Positions 32,251 through 42,393 are shown, counted from the stretch's first letter. The stretch is DNA of 64,000 bases from Lucinisca nassula (GCA_963580285.1 OY757011.1:150349092-150413091), one strand, 5' to 3'. Program-made: numbers and translations. The notes: generated by a model from the sequence alone, not told the origin.

Positions 32251-34836
32251 AGCTCACCTGTCACGTAGTGACAAGGTGAGCTTTTGTGATCACTTTTTGT
32301 CCGTCGTCCGTGCGTGCGTCAGTGCGTCCGTCCGTAAACAATTTCAAATAAGTATATCTCAAATACCCCATGGTCAATCTTGATCAAATTTCATGAGAAG
32401 CATCATCAGGTAGGGGGAAAGGCTGCATAAGGTTTTTGGGCTGATCAGATTGGAATTCTGGTTGCCATGGCAACATATAGCTCCCATAGACTTACAATGG
32501 GAAAAAATTAAAATATCTTCTTCTCTGAAACCACTGGGCCCAGAGCTTAGATATTAAGCTTGTAACAATGTCAAGTGGTCACCTACATAAATCCTGCCAA
32601 TCATGCCCCTGGGGTCCAAATTGGCCACGCCCTGGGGCCCCTTAACTCCTATAGACTCATAATGGAAAAAAAAGCTTCAAAAATCTTCTTCTCTGAAACC
32701 ACAGGGCCCAGAGCTTAGATATTTAGCATGTAGCAACGACAAGTGGTCACCTACATAATTCCTGCCAATCATGCCCCTGGGTTCCAAATGGGCCACGCCC
32801 CGGGGCCCCTTCGCTCCCATAGACTCATAATGGAAAAAACCTTAAAAAAATCTTCTTCTGTGAAACCACAGGGCTCGGAGCTTAGGTATTTAGCATGTAG
32901 CAATGGCAAGTGGTCACCTACATAATTCCTGCCAATCATGCCCCTGGGGTCCAAGTTGGCCACACCCCGGGGCCCTTTAGCTCCCATAGAGTCATAATGG
33001 AAAAAAAGCTTCAAAAATCTTCTTCTCTGAAACCACAGGGCCCAGAGCTGAGATATTTAGCATATAGCAATGGCAAGTGATCACCTACAAAATTCCTGCC
33101 AATCATGCCCCTGGGTTCCAAATGGGCCATGCCCCGGGGCCCCTTAGCTCCCATAGACTCATAATGGAAAAAAACCTTCAAAAATCTTCTTCTCTGAAAC
33201 CACAGAGCCAGAGCTTAGAAATTTAGCAGGTAGCAATGGCAAGTGGTCACCTACATAATTCCTGCCAATCATGCCCCTGGGGTCCAAACGGGCCATGCCC
33301 TGGGGCCCCTTAGCTCCTATAGACTCATAATGGAAAAAAGTTTCAAACAGCTTCTTCTCTGAAAGCACAGGGCCCAGAGCTGAGATATTTAGCATGTAGC
33401 AATGGCAAGTGGTCACCTACATAAATCCTGCCAATCATGCCCCTGGGGTCTAAATGGGCCACGCCCCGGGGCCCCTTAGCTCCTATAGACTCATAATGGA
33501 AAAGAAAGCTTCAAAAATCTTTTTCGCTGAAACCACAGGGCCCAGAGCTTAGATATTTAACATGTAGCAATGGCAATTGGTAACCTTCATAATTCCTGCC
33601 AATCATGCCACTGGGTTCCGAATGGGCCATGCCCCGGGGCCCCTTTGCTCCCATAGACTCATAATGGAAAAAAGCTTCAAAAATCTTCTTCTCTGAAACC
33701 ACATGGCCCAGAGCTTAGATATTTAGCACGTAGCAACAGCAAGTGGTAACCTACATAATTCCTGCCAATCATGCCTCTGGGGTCCAAACGTGCCACGCCC
33801 TGGGGCTCCTTAGCTCCTATAGACTCATAATGGAAAAAAAGCTTCAAAAATCTTCTTCTCTGAAACCACAGGGCCCAGAGCTTAGATATGTAGCATGTAG
33901 CAATGGCAAGTGGTAACCTACATAAATCCTGCCAATCATGCCCCTGGGGTCCAAATAGGCCACGCACCAGGACCCTTAGCTCCCATAGACTCACAATGGA
34001 AAAAAGCTTCAAAATCTTCTTCTTTGAAACCACAGGGCCCAGAGCTTAGATATTTGGCATGTGGCAATGACAAGTGGTCACCTACATAAATCCTGCCAAT
34101 CATGCCCCTTGGGTCCAAATGGGCCACACCCTGGGACCCCCTTATCTCCCCTAGACTCATAATGGAAAAAAGTTTCAAAAATCTTCTTCTCTGAAATCAC
34201 AGGGCCCAGAGCTTAGATATTTAGCATGTAGCAACGGCAAGTAATCACCTACATATTTCCTGCTTATCATACCCCTGGGGTCCAAATGGGCCGCATCCCG
34301 GGCCCCTTAGCTCCCATAGACTCATAATGGAAAAAAGCTTAAAAAATCTTCTTCCCAGAAACTGTGAAGCACAGAACTTAGATATTTAGTATTAAGCAAC
34401 ATAAAATAGCCAGCTACATAAATCCTGCTAACCGTGTCCCGGGGGTCAAAATTGGCCACGCCCGAGCTCTTCAGCTCCAATAGACTTATAATGGAAAAAA
34501 AAACAACACTTAAAAAATCTTCTTCCATATATGAAACCATTAGGCCCAGAGTGGCCACCTACATAAATCCTGCCAGTTTTGCCCCTGGGATCCAAATTGG
34601 CCACACCTCAGGTCATTTTGGAGATGTCTCTTCCAATTTTGTGGGACTTTTACCCGACATTGAGATGAAATTACATCTCAAGTCCTGTCGCCCAATGAAA
34701 ACAATAGGGTTTATAAGCATGGACACCGCTTTGCCTGAGCTCAGATATTTAGTATGTAGCAATGTCAAATGGTCTCCTACTTCAATGATTTTCTAGTACA
34801 CAGGTGAGCGATGTAGGGCCATTGGGCCCTCTTGTT
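32251..34836 (+). mobile_element. Hairpin-ended tandem-core element, copy C
   Basis: 5' hairpin at 32251-32282 (AGCTCACCTGTCACGTAGTG and its complement). CGTCCGTGCGTGCGTC follows, then AAACAATTTC. About fourteen ~165-bp units come next, with CTTCTTCTCTGAAACCACAG, GGGCCCAGAGCTTAGATATT and TGCCAATCATGCCCCTGGG. The 3' end is ACACAGGTGAGCGATGTAGG, then GCCATTGGGCCCTCTTGTT. The unit is a diverged relative of the copy A/B unit (shared AATCTTCTTCTCTGAAACC and GGCCCAG...GATATT). Several short ORFs inside are repeat artefacts. Confidence 0.8.
34612..34732 (-). mobile_element. SINE family 2 fragment inside copy C
   Basis: GGTCATTTTGGAGATGTCTC through CGACATTGAGATGAAATTAC to ATAGGGTTTATAAGCATGGA. It lacks both the tail and the 5' part. 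It interrupts the last core unit of the hairpin-ended element. Confidence 0.75.
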
Positions 34837-35801
34837 ACTTTTCTTTGTTTGTATATATATGTATATTTTTGAGGGCCTCATGGAAGATTAGCCATAATGC
34901 TAAATGTGTTACCCTCGTTAAATAAAGCCTTTACTTACTTACTTATGGGCAGTAGCCTTTCAAATGGAACCTTTTCAGTCTAAATCATTGTTGCCATGGT
35001 AATGAGGGGGCATCTCGAAGTTAATCTCAATCTTCACACTGCTGTCAAGACAACAAATAAGGGGGTTGGAACTGGCCATTTTTACTGTCGGCAGCATGTT
35101 TTGCCAGCGTCAGTTTCGAGTTATTTTTTACCCCAGACACCCTCAGATTTCATTTCAATGGCCAGCTGGGCCATACGCCCAATTTTTTCGGCATTGAGGG
35201 GGGCTGCCGCCCCCTTCAAACCCCCATAGCTGGGCCTGACAAATCAAAAAATTTCCACTTGCAAGTAAATTATTTTTGCACTTGCCCAGCTCAAAATCCT
35301 ACTTGCCCAGGATTTTTGTAAGTGGTGGGGGAGGGGGGTGCAGGAGGATAATGGTGATGATGATGACAACCAACATTTATAAATGTAATCCAAGGTTTCT
35401 ATCTAGTTTCAAGGGCAACAACTTTCCATTAGGGTCTAGTTATTTCATGTTTGTGTTTCCCTTTGGTGTCTCTGATGGGAGCTGTGGGTTAATTGTATCG
35501 ATTCCTCATCACTGCCTTCACTTCTATTTATTTCCCTCCGTGCGGTAATACGGTTGAAAATACTGAAGTTGTCACGGTTAATAACCACACTTTTCAAGTT
35601 AATTGCTTACATGTCATAACACCATAACTGATTAGCAATTTAAGATACGGTTATGTAAACTCATTTACTTTACCTTGACATGCATCATTAACACGAGCTG
35701 CAGCCGATATACTCTAAAGATCAGAAGTGTCAGGGCAGCGAGATAAGAGATTAAAAGAAAGCAGTTTAGTTTACAATTTAATGATCCAACCACAACACGA
35801 G

Positions 35802-35806
35802 CCCCC

Positions 35807-35837
<31 letters not shown>

Positions 35838-35849
35838 ACACACACACAC
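35802..35849. repeat. Poly-C followed by (AC)n microsatellite
   Basis: About 22 consecutive C, then 13 CA dinucleotides. Confidence 0.95.
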
Positions 35850-36235
35850 CCGATCCAAAGTGAGCCCAAACTTTCACACAAGCAAGTTCAATGCGAACAT
35901 CAAAGTTTTCCGCCATCCAAAGTGCCGCCAACAAACCACCGCTACCATTTTTCTGCACACGATCGGTAAATGACGTCATCCGACGCCTGCATCCCCACAC
36001 GTGTTTAATGTCATTGTTTTATTTTAATGGGGTGCATCTGTTTCATAGAAAAATGTTTGGAACCAGTAAAAAATATTTTCTCGATGTGAATAGAGTTGGA
36101 TAGAAAACCACTTTGCACAGCTCCCGAATTATTCCCAGAAGCTCCGTGTAAATAACCAACAGCAGCATCGAGATAGTAGAATAGTCTGTTTGAGATAGTA
36201 GAATAGTCCGTTTTTATAATGCATATATCTACCGT

Positions 36236-36532
36236 AAGATGGCCCCGCCCATAGGGGCTTGAAGAAATATATGGGCTGCATGATGCTTCCATGCAGAGCT
36301 GAATCCGGCCCGCACACTAGTACTGGTAAACTGCTTAGAGGATTTAAGCCTGTCCAGGAACCGTGGTGCGAGGCGGACCGTCCATGCTAATAAACCCTAT
36401 TGGTTTCATTGGGCGACAGGGCTTGAGATGTCATTTCATCTCAATGTTGGGTAAAAGTCCCACAAAATTGGAAGCAACATCACCAAAATGACCTTTACAG
36501 TGTTGACGGGGACGTTAAACCACAAATCAACC
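36236..36532 (+). mobile_element. SINE family 2, near full length
   Basis: It starts in AAGATGGCCCCGCCCATAGG and continues through GCAGAGCTGAATCCGGCCCG, CTGGTAAACTGCTTAGAGGA, CCATGCTAATAAACCCTATT and CATTTCATCTCAATGTTGGG to GGGGACGTTAAACCACAAAT. It lies within the hAT element, interrupting the segment shared with 42394-43933. Confidence 0.8.
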
Positions 36533-37173
36533 AATCTACCTTTAGATGTAGCTAATTGTCTGAGGAGCGATTAAATCATATTCACATTGATTGTGGATTA
36601 AATTTTATGATTGGGGGATAAACGCAAATTAGAGACATAACTTGACCATATTTTCACACCTTATTCAAGTTGGCTTACACCAGAAATGAAAGACATGCAC
36701 CACAGGACAATCACGTTTAATTGGCAATTATATGACAGGGATTAACAACAGTGTCATAATTTAACCATGCTAAATACACAGATGGTTTGTCTCTGAATTG
36801 TCGATGCAGCAATTATTGTGATTTACTTACTGGTCTAGTTTTACCATATTTAAGGACTAAAAAGACTGACAGTTGTGGACGATTTTTTGCACTTGCCCAA
36901 CCGGGCGTCGTAAGGTCAAAGTGCACCTGACCGGCGCAATTTCGGACTTGTCCCGGGCAGGCGGGCAATGGATTTGTCAGCCCCTGCCCCATAGGTATAT
37001 TTTTAGTGGGAGCTGCGCGAAAACACATACCATTTTTTAGAACAACTAATCCTAACATTGCTGTCCATGGGTGGGGAATGCAGATTTAAGGTGTTTCTGG
37101 GGCTCAAAAAGTATGTGTGTGGGGGGGGGGGTTCAGACACGTAAAAAGACATATCTGAGTGGGAAAGGGTTAA

Positions 37174-37490
37174 TGAAACATGGTAAATTATGTGTAGTTA
37201 ACATTCCAACATACATGTACTACAGTTTTAGCTAGTCTGTTTTTCAAAGAAAAACTTTCGAGCTATTGTCGTCACTCTAGCACCTGTGTTGCTGTTGTAG
37301 TCGTCTTTGTCGAACCGAAAAAACTTAGCCTTGGCTATAACTTATTATTTGACCTAGCCTCATGAAACTTCACATACATTCCATCACAATGATCAAGGGC
37401 CATAGCTGTATTATTGATTTTGGCTGAATTATCTCCCTTTCCTTTTTTTTCTGAAACACATTTTTCCTCTCATTTCAATACAATTTATTT
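37174..37490. other. MEIOB intron 2, no feature seen
   Basis: AT-rich intronic sequence between the nested complex and the next small TIR element. Confidence 0.4.
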
Positions 37491-37491
37491 A

Positions 37492-37813
37492 CCGTATTCG
37501 CCCTAATTACCGCACTGTGCGCTTAGTTTTTTCAAAATCGTGTCATAAAATCATGGTGAAAAATCTACCTAATTAGCGCACACTTGATACAAAAACAACA
37601 GCTTCCAAGATGATGCATACTGATATTTATTGGGACAGAAAAAGATAAGAGCATTGCCTTCACTGTTGGAAGAAATAATGGTAAGTTTTTATAGATTTAC
37701 TATGAGAGCTTCAAGGGGAGATTATTGTAAAGTGTGCGCTTATGCATTTCCTTTTCAAAAATTGCTTTGGTGTGCGCTTATAGGAGCATGTGCGGTAATT
37801 AGGGCGAATACGG
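37492..37813. mobile_element. 322-bp TIR element, CCGTATTCGCCC type
   Basis: Perfect 24-bp terminal inverted repeats: CCGTATTCGCCCTAATTACC plus GCAC on the left, the exact complement on the right. TA occurs on both outer sides (37490-37491 and 37814-37815). Subterminal GTGCGCTTA motifs also occur in inverted positions. It is too short to code. A possible TA target suggests Tc1/mariner-like mobilisation, but the superfamily is not established. Confidence 0.85.
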
Positions 37814-38047
37814 TATATCCTTTCCATTGTGGGTGGCAGGGCTTGAGTGAAGCGATTCTAACAAATTCCCGCAACATTTATTTTTTAAGAGTACTGAATT
37901 AAATATTCTTGATTACTCTATTAATCTGTCTCATCTTGACCTAAGGATTCACCATTACAAAAAGTTTTGCCATTATATTGAATGTCAGTATATAGTAAAT
38001 ACATGGTTAGTGTCTTTAATAATAAAATATAAGTGGTGAGCCTTAGA

Positions 38048-38210
38048 GTGAGTGAGTGTTTGTGTTTTACGTCCCACCAACAGCTAAGGTCATTCGGAGA
38101 CGGGACCGCGGTTAAAGACTCATCCGAAAGTCTGGAGAAGCCCGGGATCGATCCTGCGATCTCTGGTTTACAAGGCGAGTAGCATAACCACTGCACCACG
38201 GAGGCTTCTA
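38048..38210 (-). mobile_element. SINE family 3, full copy with target duplication
   Basis: Read on the minus strand: A box region GTGGTGCAGTGGTTATGC, B box GGATCGATCCC, body GAGAAG...CAGACTTTCGGATGAG, then CTTAGCTGTTGGTGGGACGT and AAACACTCACTCACTC. It is flanked by GGTGAGCCTTAGA (38035-38047) and GGTGAACCTTAGA (38211-38223), a 13-bp duplication with one mismatch. Confidence 0.85.
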
Positions 38211-38221
38211 GGTGAACCTTA

Positions 38222-38257
38222 GACAATTTTATAGGGGCGAGCCCCTATAAAATTGTC
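38222..38257. repeat. Perfect 17-bp palindrome with 2-nt loop
   Basis: GACAATTTTATAGGGGC, GA, then its exact complement GCCCCTATAAAATTGTC. It overlaps the right target duplication of the SINE by two bases. Confidence 0.9.
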
Positions 38258-39251
38258 GGGGTGAACCGATTATATTTTATTATTATAGACATTAATCATG
38301 TATTCAGTTTATACTGCAATTCAAAACAATCAACTGTTTTTGCAGTAAAATAGCAAATTTAAGCAAAAATGACAGCAGACAGAGTGGCCTGTTAAACGAC
38401 ATTCAGTGCCATGGCGCGCACACATATATTATAAAGTGACGTCAACGAACGCAAAGTTTCTGATGTCACCACACCACAAAGACGTAGGAAACAACATAGA
38501 CGCTCGAATAAAAGTTTCTCAGCGCTTTACCGTCTATATGAAAATCTGCAAATAAATAGTTTATTTTAGCTATAAAAATTATTTTCGAGGTTGAGACGCA
38601 GTAGCAGTGCGCAGTTATTCCAAAGGGAAGGGCAGAGAAGGTAAGAGTTTAGCTGAAATTTCCGAAAATCTGTTTAAATAAATAATGCAAAGATTTTGGC
38701 TTGCAGTTTCTTTGTTTTCCCATGTATAAAATGTTGCATGTATTTGTTTACACTTGTAAATAGGGACCTGAAAAGTAGGTCCAGTCTATAAACGGTAACT
38801 AGATGTATTATAGGGCAGAAGAAGGTATTATAGGTCACTACCGATTATATTAGGTTACTAGACTGCCTGATTGCGGTGTAAAAGAAGGTTGATTGTATAT
38901 AATATGAGCCAGATCATGAGAATACCTGTTTTTACTATTTTTAAACAGTAGAATTGCAGATCAGCATACCCACACAGTCTGATCAACACCTTATTGTTGA
39001 ATGATTGGAGTTTACACATCATGTTTTCGTATCTAAAATTTCATGACTCTTACTATTCTGTGTAGCTGAGCTGGCAATTTTGTGTGTTACCTGGTTGCAG
39101 AACTTGAAGACAGGTTTTCTCTAGACTTGGCTCATAATATTAACCCTCCAAGTGCTAAGCACATTTAGTGGACAGCATTCTCAAAGTTTTTTTTTTTTTT
39201 TTTTTTTTTCATTTTTTTCTTATTTTTCGGCGAAAATAGTGCATGCCATTA
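38258..39251. other. MEIOB intron 2, no gene seen
   Basis: Includes a TGACGTCA-like AGTGACGTCAACG near 38437, and a T20 run at about 39188-39208 followed by T-rich sequence. No repeat family or exon was found. Confidence 0.4.
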
Positions 39252-40230
39252 TGAGGGCTGTTCCAAAAATTGTGTCACTTTCATTGTTTCTCCTATACTG
39301 CAAATGTTAAAATCTTTTGACTTGCTCTGCCTGTCAAAATACTGTCTGTCTACCTGAATATACCTTTTTAGCAAGTCAATCCTCTTTTGGAAATAGTTTT
39401 CATATTCTTCAATGGGGACACCCTTCAGATAGTGATAAACCACATACCCAAGGGCATTTCTGGATTTGTATCTCTTTCCAGAGAGATGATTCTTGAGTTT
39501 TGGAACCACAAAATAGTTGCCTGGGGTGGGGTGGGGTTTGGCGAAAATGGAGGATGTGGTAGGACGGTGACTTTCTCTGCTCCAAATACTCAGTCACAAG
39601 ATGTACCTTTTATCATGCAAGAATGCTTAATTTTTGGGGTGGCAGGTTTCGTAGTACTTCTTCAGTTTTCTTAGTGCAACATTTTATAGAACTTTGCTGT
39701 ATTTGGCACCATAATTTGCATTACGGGACCCTTATTATTGAAGAAAATTACATACAAAATCTTCTTTACTGTTTGTCTTCGTTTGGCAATAATTGGACAT
39801 GTCGCATTTTTAGTGGCCCAAATTCGGTTGGGACACTTCCGATTTTGTTCAGAATAGTAAACACAGGCCTCATCACCAGTTACTAAATAACGGGTCCTCT
39901 TTCAACAAATGGGGTATCCATCTTGCATTTATTTTCCTCAGTTGTAAATGCTTTTTTAAAATACCATGAACTCGTAATAACAACAAGTTTGTCATCCGGG
40001 CTAATTGCCAGAGGCCCTCCCTGTGAATTGGGCATCTTTTTGTAGGATATTGCACATTTTTTATGTTACCATTAGTTGTTGTTGTTGCAGGACGACATTT
40101 GAGCAGCATCTAAGCCATCTTTGAGTTGCTGCTGCCCATTCCTTAATTTAGCTACCCACCTGCAAATCTTCCTGTAAATTATTTGAACTTCCCTAAAGAT
40201 ATCGCCTACTTAATGGTGGATGTCTACAGG
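39252..40230 (-). pseudogene. Mariner transposase pseudogene
   Basis: Cut-and-paste transposase of the mariner (DD34D) family. In order on the minus strand: a HTH-like part with PTKRCPIHREGLWQLARMTN and KINARWIPHLL, the first catalytic region YLVTGDEACVYYSEQNRK, a second region YVIFFNNKGPV, and TVLPHPPFSPNPTPPQ followed by PKLKNHLSGKRYKSRNALG and YHYLKGVPIEEYENYFQK. In active relatives the second and third regions carry FFD and SPDLAPCD. Here both positions are Asn (FFNN, SPNP), so two of three catalytic Asp are lost. Stops and frame changes separate the blocks. Confidence 0.85.
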
Positions 40231-40482
40231 ACTTATTCTGAGTTGCGACCTACCTTTTATATAACCCCTAATTTCAAGCGCTTTGTTGGCTCTTTCATAG
40301 TTATTTTGTGTATATTGTAATGAATACACTACAAGGAAACATATACTGTACAAAGGTCAGTGAAGTTGTGAGTAAGATTTTTACCTATGTTACTCTTTAG
40401 TGCGCACTCCATTGACACTAGGTGGTTTTGAACACACATGCAGAATAAAATTACACTGACATTAACTTTGGAACAGCCCTTG
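39252..40482 (-). mobile_element. Mariner element, complete ends, dead transposase
   Basis: TIRs TGAGGGCTGTTCC (left) and the complement CAAGGGCTGTTCC (right), with TA target duplications at 39250-39251 and 40483-40484. Length 1,231 bp, normal for mariner. The minus strand encodes a decayed mariner transposase with several frameshifts. The TIR shares only its outermost part well (GGGCTGTTCCAAA). Confidence 0.9.
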
Positions 40483-40608
40483 TACATGTAAATTGCATGT
40501 TGCATGCTTGGCCTTATTTTTTTTTTTGAAATATTAAAAAAAAATAGATAGCTGTCTGCACTAGAATTTTCTGCAGCACTTAAAGGGTTAAACTTACGGT
40601 ATTGTTAG

Positions 40609-40740
40609 GTCCAGGCACTGAGAGGTTTTTGATGAGTTTTGTTGTGCGGGACTCACCTACTTGCTTTGTCAATGCAACCTGCTGGGGCAGTGAAAACTAC
40701 ATCAGAGATCTTGCCAGAAACTTTGGAATAGGAGATATAG
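40609..40740 (+). CDS. MEIOB: MEIOB exon 3 (first OB fold)
   Basis: This 132-nt exon follows a weak acceptor (GTATTGTTAG) and ends before GTAAGG. It completes a Ser codon from exon 2 and encodes PGTERFLMSFVVRDSPTCF, then VNATCWGSENYIRDLARNF and GIGDI (residues 79-123). RDSPxxFVNAxxWG.E.YI is the most diagnostic MEIOB signature in the window. The intron before it is 12.5 kb and contains the nested elements and the mariner. The exon lies only 126 bp after the mariner's right end. Confidence 0.9.
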
Positions 40741-40974
40741 GTAAGGCTTTTGTGGAATTGAAATACGTACCATATTGGCAGCCTTAAAAATGTGTTTGTT
40801 TGCTGTTACCTGACTTTTATTTTGATCCTGTATGTCTATGTAGATACTTTTAAAATCATCTATAAGCTGCATACCTGTCAAACTCTGTTGATGCATTCAC
40901 CAAACCACTCTAGACCACTTTTCATATATCTAGGTCACAGTTACATACTTTTGCGGAGTTTTATACACTGTTAG

Positions 40975-41205
40975 CTGGGCTTGCTGACTGTCTAACTGAT
41001 GACCAGGAGGTTTTGTGGCCGATCACTTCCTCGACTGCCATCATTCTTTCTTGGAGATTGAAAAGGAAATATTTTCTGCAGTTATTCTCTCACTTCCACT
41101 TATTCAAAAAGGGCAGTTGCCATTTACTAGCCAAAATTATGCACTGTTTTGTTTAACCACTTAGAAGAGCTAGATTTGCCCAGGAAGAGTGTGGTTAGGT
41201 TACCT
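40975..41205 (+). mobile_element. SINE family 1, diverged, 5' portion
   Basis: Homology includes ACTGATGACCAGGAGG (head), TTATTCTCTCACTTCCACTT, CAAAAAGGGCAGTTGCC and TTTAACCACTTAGAAGAGCT followed by TTTGCCCAGGAAGAG (core). The 3' domain is missing. Confidence 0.6.
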
Positions 41206-41266
41206 GATCGACTGGACGTAACCTTAAAACTAAGAAAACAATGTTAAGTTCTTCTCTTGTCTTACA

Positions 41267-41479
41267 TTAACCCTTCTCTTGCTGAATATTCAGTTTAGCC
41301 ACACCCATTTCTGACTTTGAACCAGTCAGATTACTTGATGTAATTTATTCTTACAAAGCCATAAACTTAATTTCAAACAGTGTGGATCCTGATCAGATGG
41401 CTTCTTCAGAAGCCATCTGATCTGGATCTACACTGTTTCCAAAGATAGGGGTTGTCGTGAACAGCAAGATAAGGGTTAA
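41267..41479. mobile_element. TTAA-type MITE, subfamily B
   Basis: TTAA at 41267-41270 and 41476-41479. TIRs CCCTTCTCTTGCTG and CAGCAAGATAAGGG. The interior has a strong hairpin around GATCAGATGGCTTCTTCAGA with CAAACAGTGTGGATCC / GGATCTACACTGTTT arms. Same family as 45462-45671 and 52959-53118. Confidence 0.85.
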
Positions 41480-42012
41480 ACCTTTTCTGCTTTTAATGCA
41501 TTGTAGGCGGGAAACCTGTAATGGGGTATCTTGTGACAGGGAGCTCAATGATTGCTTACTGTTGCAGTTTCATTTCTATCATGTCCAGCATATTCTCTAT
41601 GTGAAAGCAGACCAAGTATTTTCATTTAGGAGCCCAGACTGACAGAATGCATATTTACCTATAAGTTGCCAGGCATTTTCTCTAACAGTTCAGGAGCCTG
41701 AGCCAAAATTTAGTTACTGTGGGAAACTAGGCTGTTATTGATCTTTTTCTCTGCTCCACCCAGCCACATTTCCCACAGTGGCTGACAATGACTGAGGTTA
41801 ACATAACGGGTTATATCCCTAATGCAATAATGCACTAACTTCTTGGGTATGAAATATGTAATAATCATAGTTAATAAGTTGAGCAGAAATTTGTAATGTA
41901 ATTTATACTTACACTTAAGATGCCGGGAAAAACTACTCTGAAAATGACATCTGCTTATGTCGTCTGCTGATTTTTTTTTTTTGCAAACTTTTAAAAATAT
42001 TTTTTTTGCATA

Positions 42013-42157
42013 CAGGCAAACAGTGTGGACCCAGATCAGACTGCTCCTACATGAGCATTCTGATCTGGGTCCACACTGTTCACAAAAATTACTTTTAAGG
42101 GTAAATGGCAGACGACAAAGCAGACGACAGCTGTTGTGATTGGCATTTTATGGGTTA
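42013..42157. mobile_element. MITE remnant with the shared hairpin
   Basis: GGCAAACAGTGTGGACCCAG / CTGGGTCCACACTGTTC hairpin, followed by a CAGACGACAAAGCAGACGAC repeat and a right end ATGGGTTAA. The left end is not clear. Confidence 0.55.
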
Positions 42158-42159
42158 AC

Positions 42160-42345
42160 CTATTACCCATTTTGTGCCAGAAATCCCAAAATGCAAATAG
42201 TGCAGATCCAGATCAGGTGCTGCAGAATTGGGCATCTGATCAGGGCCTACACTGTTTGCAAAAAGGTCGACCATTTCCCAAATAAATTTTGAATAAACAC
42301 AACCTGACACCCCTAAATCTTGAAATGGACTTGTTCAAAATATAT
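42160..42345. mobile_element. TTAA-type MITE, subfamily A, right end missing
   Basis: ACCCATTTTGTGCCAGAAAT at the left end, the GATCAGGTG...GGCATCTGATCAGGGCC hairpin, then ACACAACCTGACACCCCTAA as in 26333-26507. Truncated before the right TIR. Confidence 0.65.
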
Positions 42346-42393
42346 GTTGTAAGATTCCATTCAGTTCAAAATGTTTGATCATTAACCGCTTGA

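Larger units (their letters stand above)
28313..34947 (+). mobile_element. LINE family 2 with nested insertions
   Basis: The RT ORF region runs from 28313 to 29582, the proximal 3' UTR to 29718. A distal 3' UTR follows at about 34837-34947 (TATATATATGTATATTTTTG, GAGGGCCTCATGGAAG, ACCCTCGTTAAATAAAGCC) and ends in a TTACTTACTTA simple tail. Hairpin-ended elements B and C, plus about 400 bp between them, separate the two UTR parts. Both LINE ends coincide with a break in the subfamily C TTAA element, which supports this reading. Any target duplication is very short (ATGG). Confidence 0.7.
35230..36986. mobile_element. Non-autonomous hAT element with CAGGGGCTGACAAATC-type TIRs
   Basis: The left end CTGGGCCTGACAAATC and the complement of the right end (CAGGGGCTGACAAATC) match in 14 of 16 bases. 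A perfect 8-bp duplication, CCCCATAG, flanks it (35222-35229 and 36987-36994), diagnostic of hAT insertion. No transposase remnant is visible. Inside are a C22/(AC)13 microsatellite (35802-35849), a region with a TGACGTCA palindrome near 35970 that also occurs in the hAT at 42394-43933, and a SINE family 2. Confidence 0.85.
28182..37173 (-). mobile_element. TTAA element, subfamily C, split into three pieces by two insertions
   Basis: Pieces at 28182-28312, about 34948-35229 and 36987-37173 align in order with the reverse complement of the intact copy at 45829-46473. They begin with TTAACCCATTCCCACTCAGG and end with CTGAGTGGGAAAGGGTTAA. The first gap holds LINE family 2 (28313-34947, itself carrying two hairpin-ended elements). 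The second holds a non-autonomous hAT (35230-36986) with a perfect 8-bp duplication. The element was about 600 bp before disruption and is now spread over 9 kb of MEIOB intron 2. Confidence 0.8.

Noticed and set aside
32743..34796. Overlapping 60-120-codon ORFs on both strands in element C
   Set aside because: The same peptide recurs with each ~165-bp unit, so they are shadows of the tandem repeat.
35727..36317. Short ORFs near the poly-C/(AC)n region
   Set aside because: They contain Pro and Thr-His runs from the microsatellite and lie inside a hAT element cargo region.
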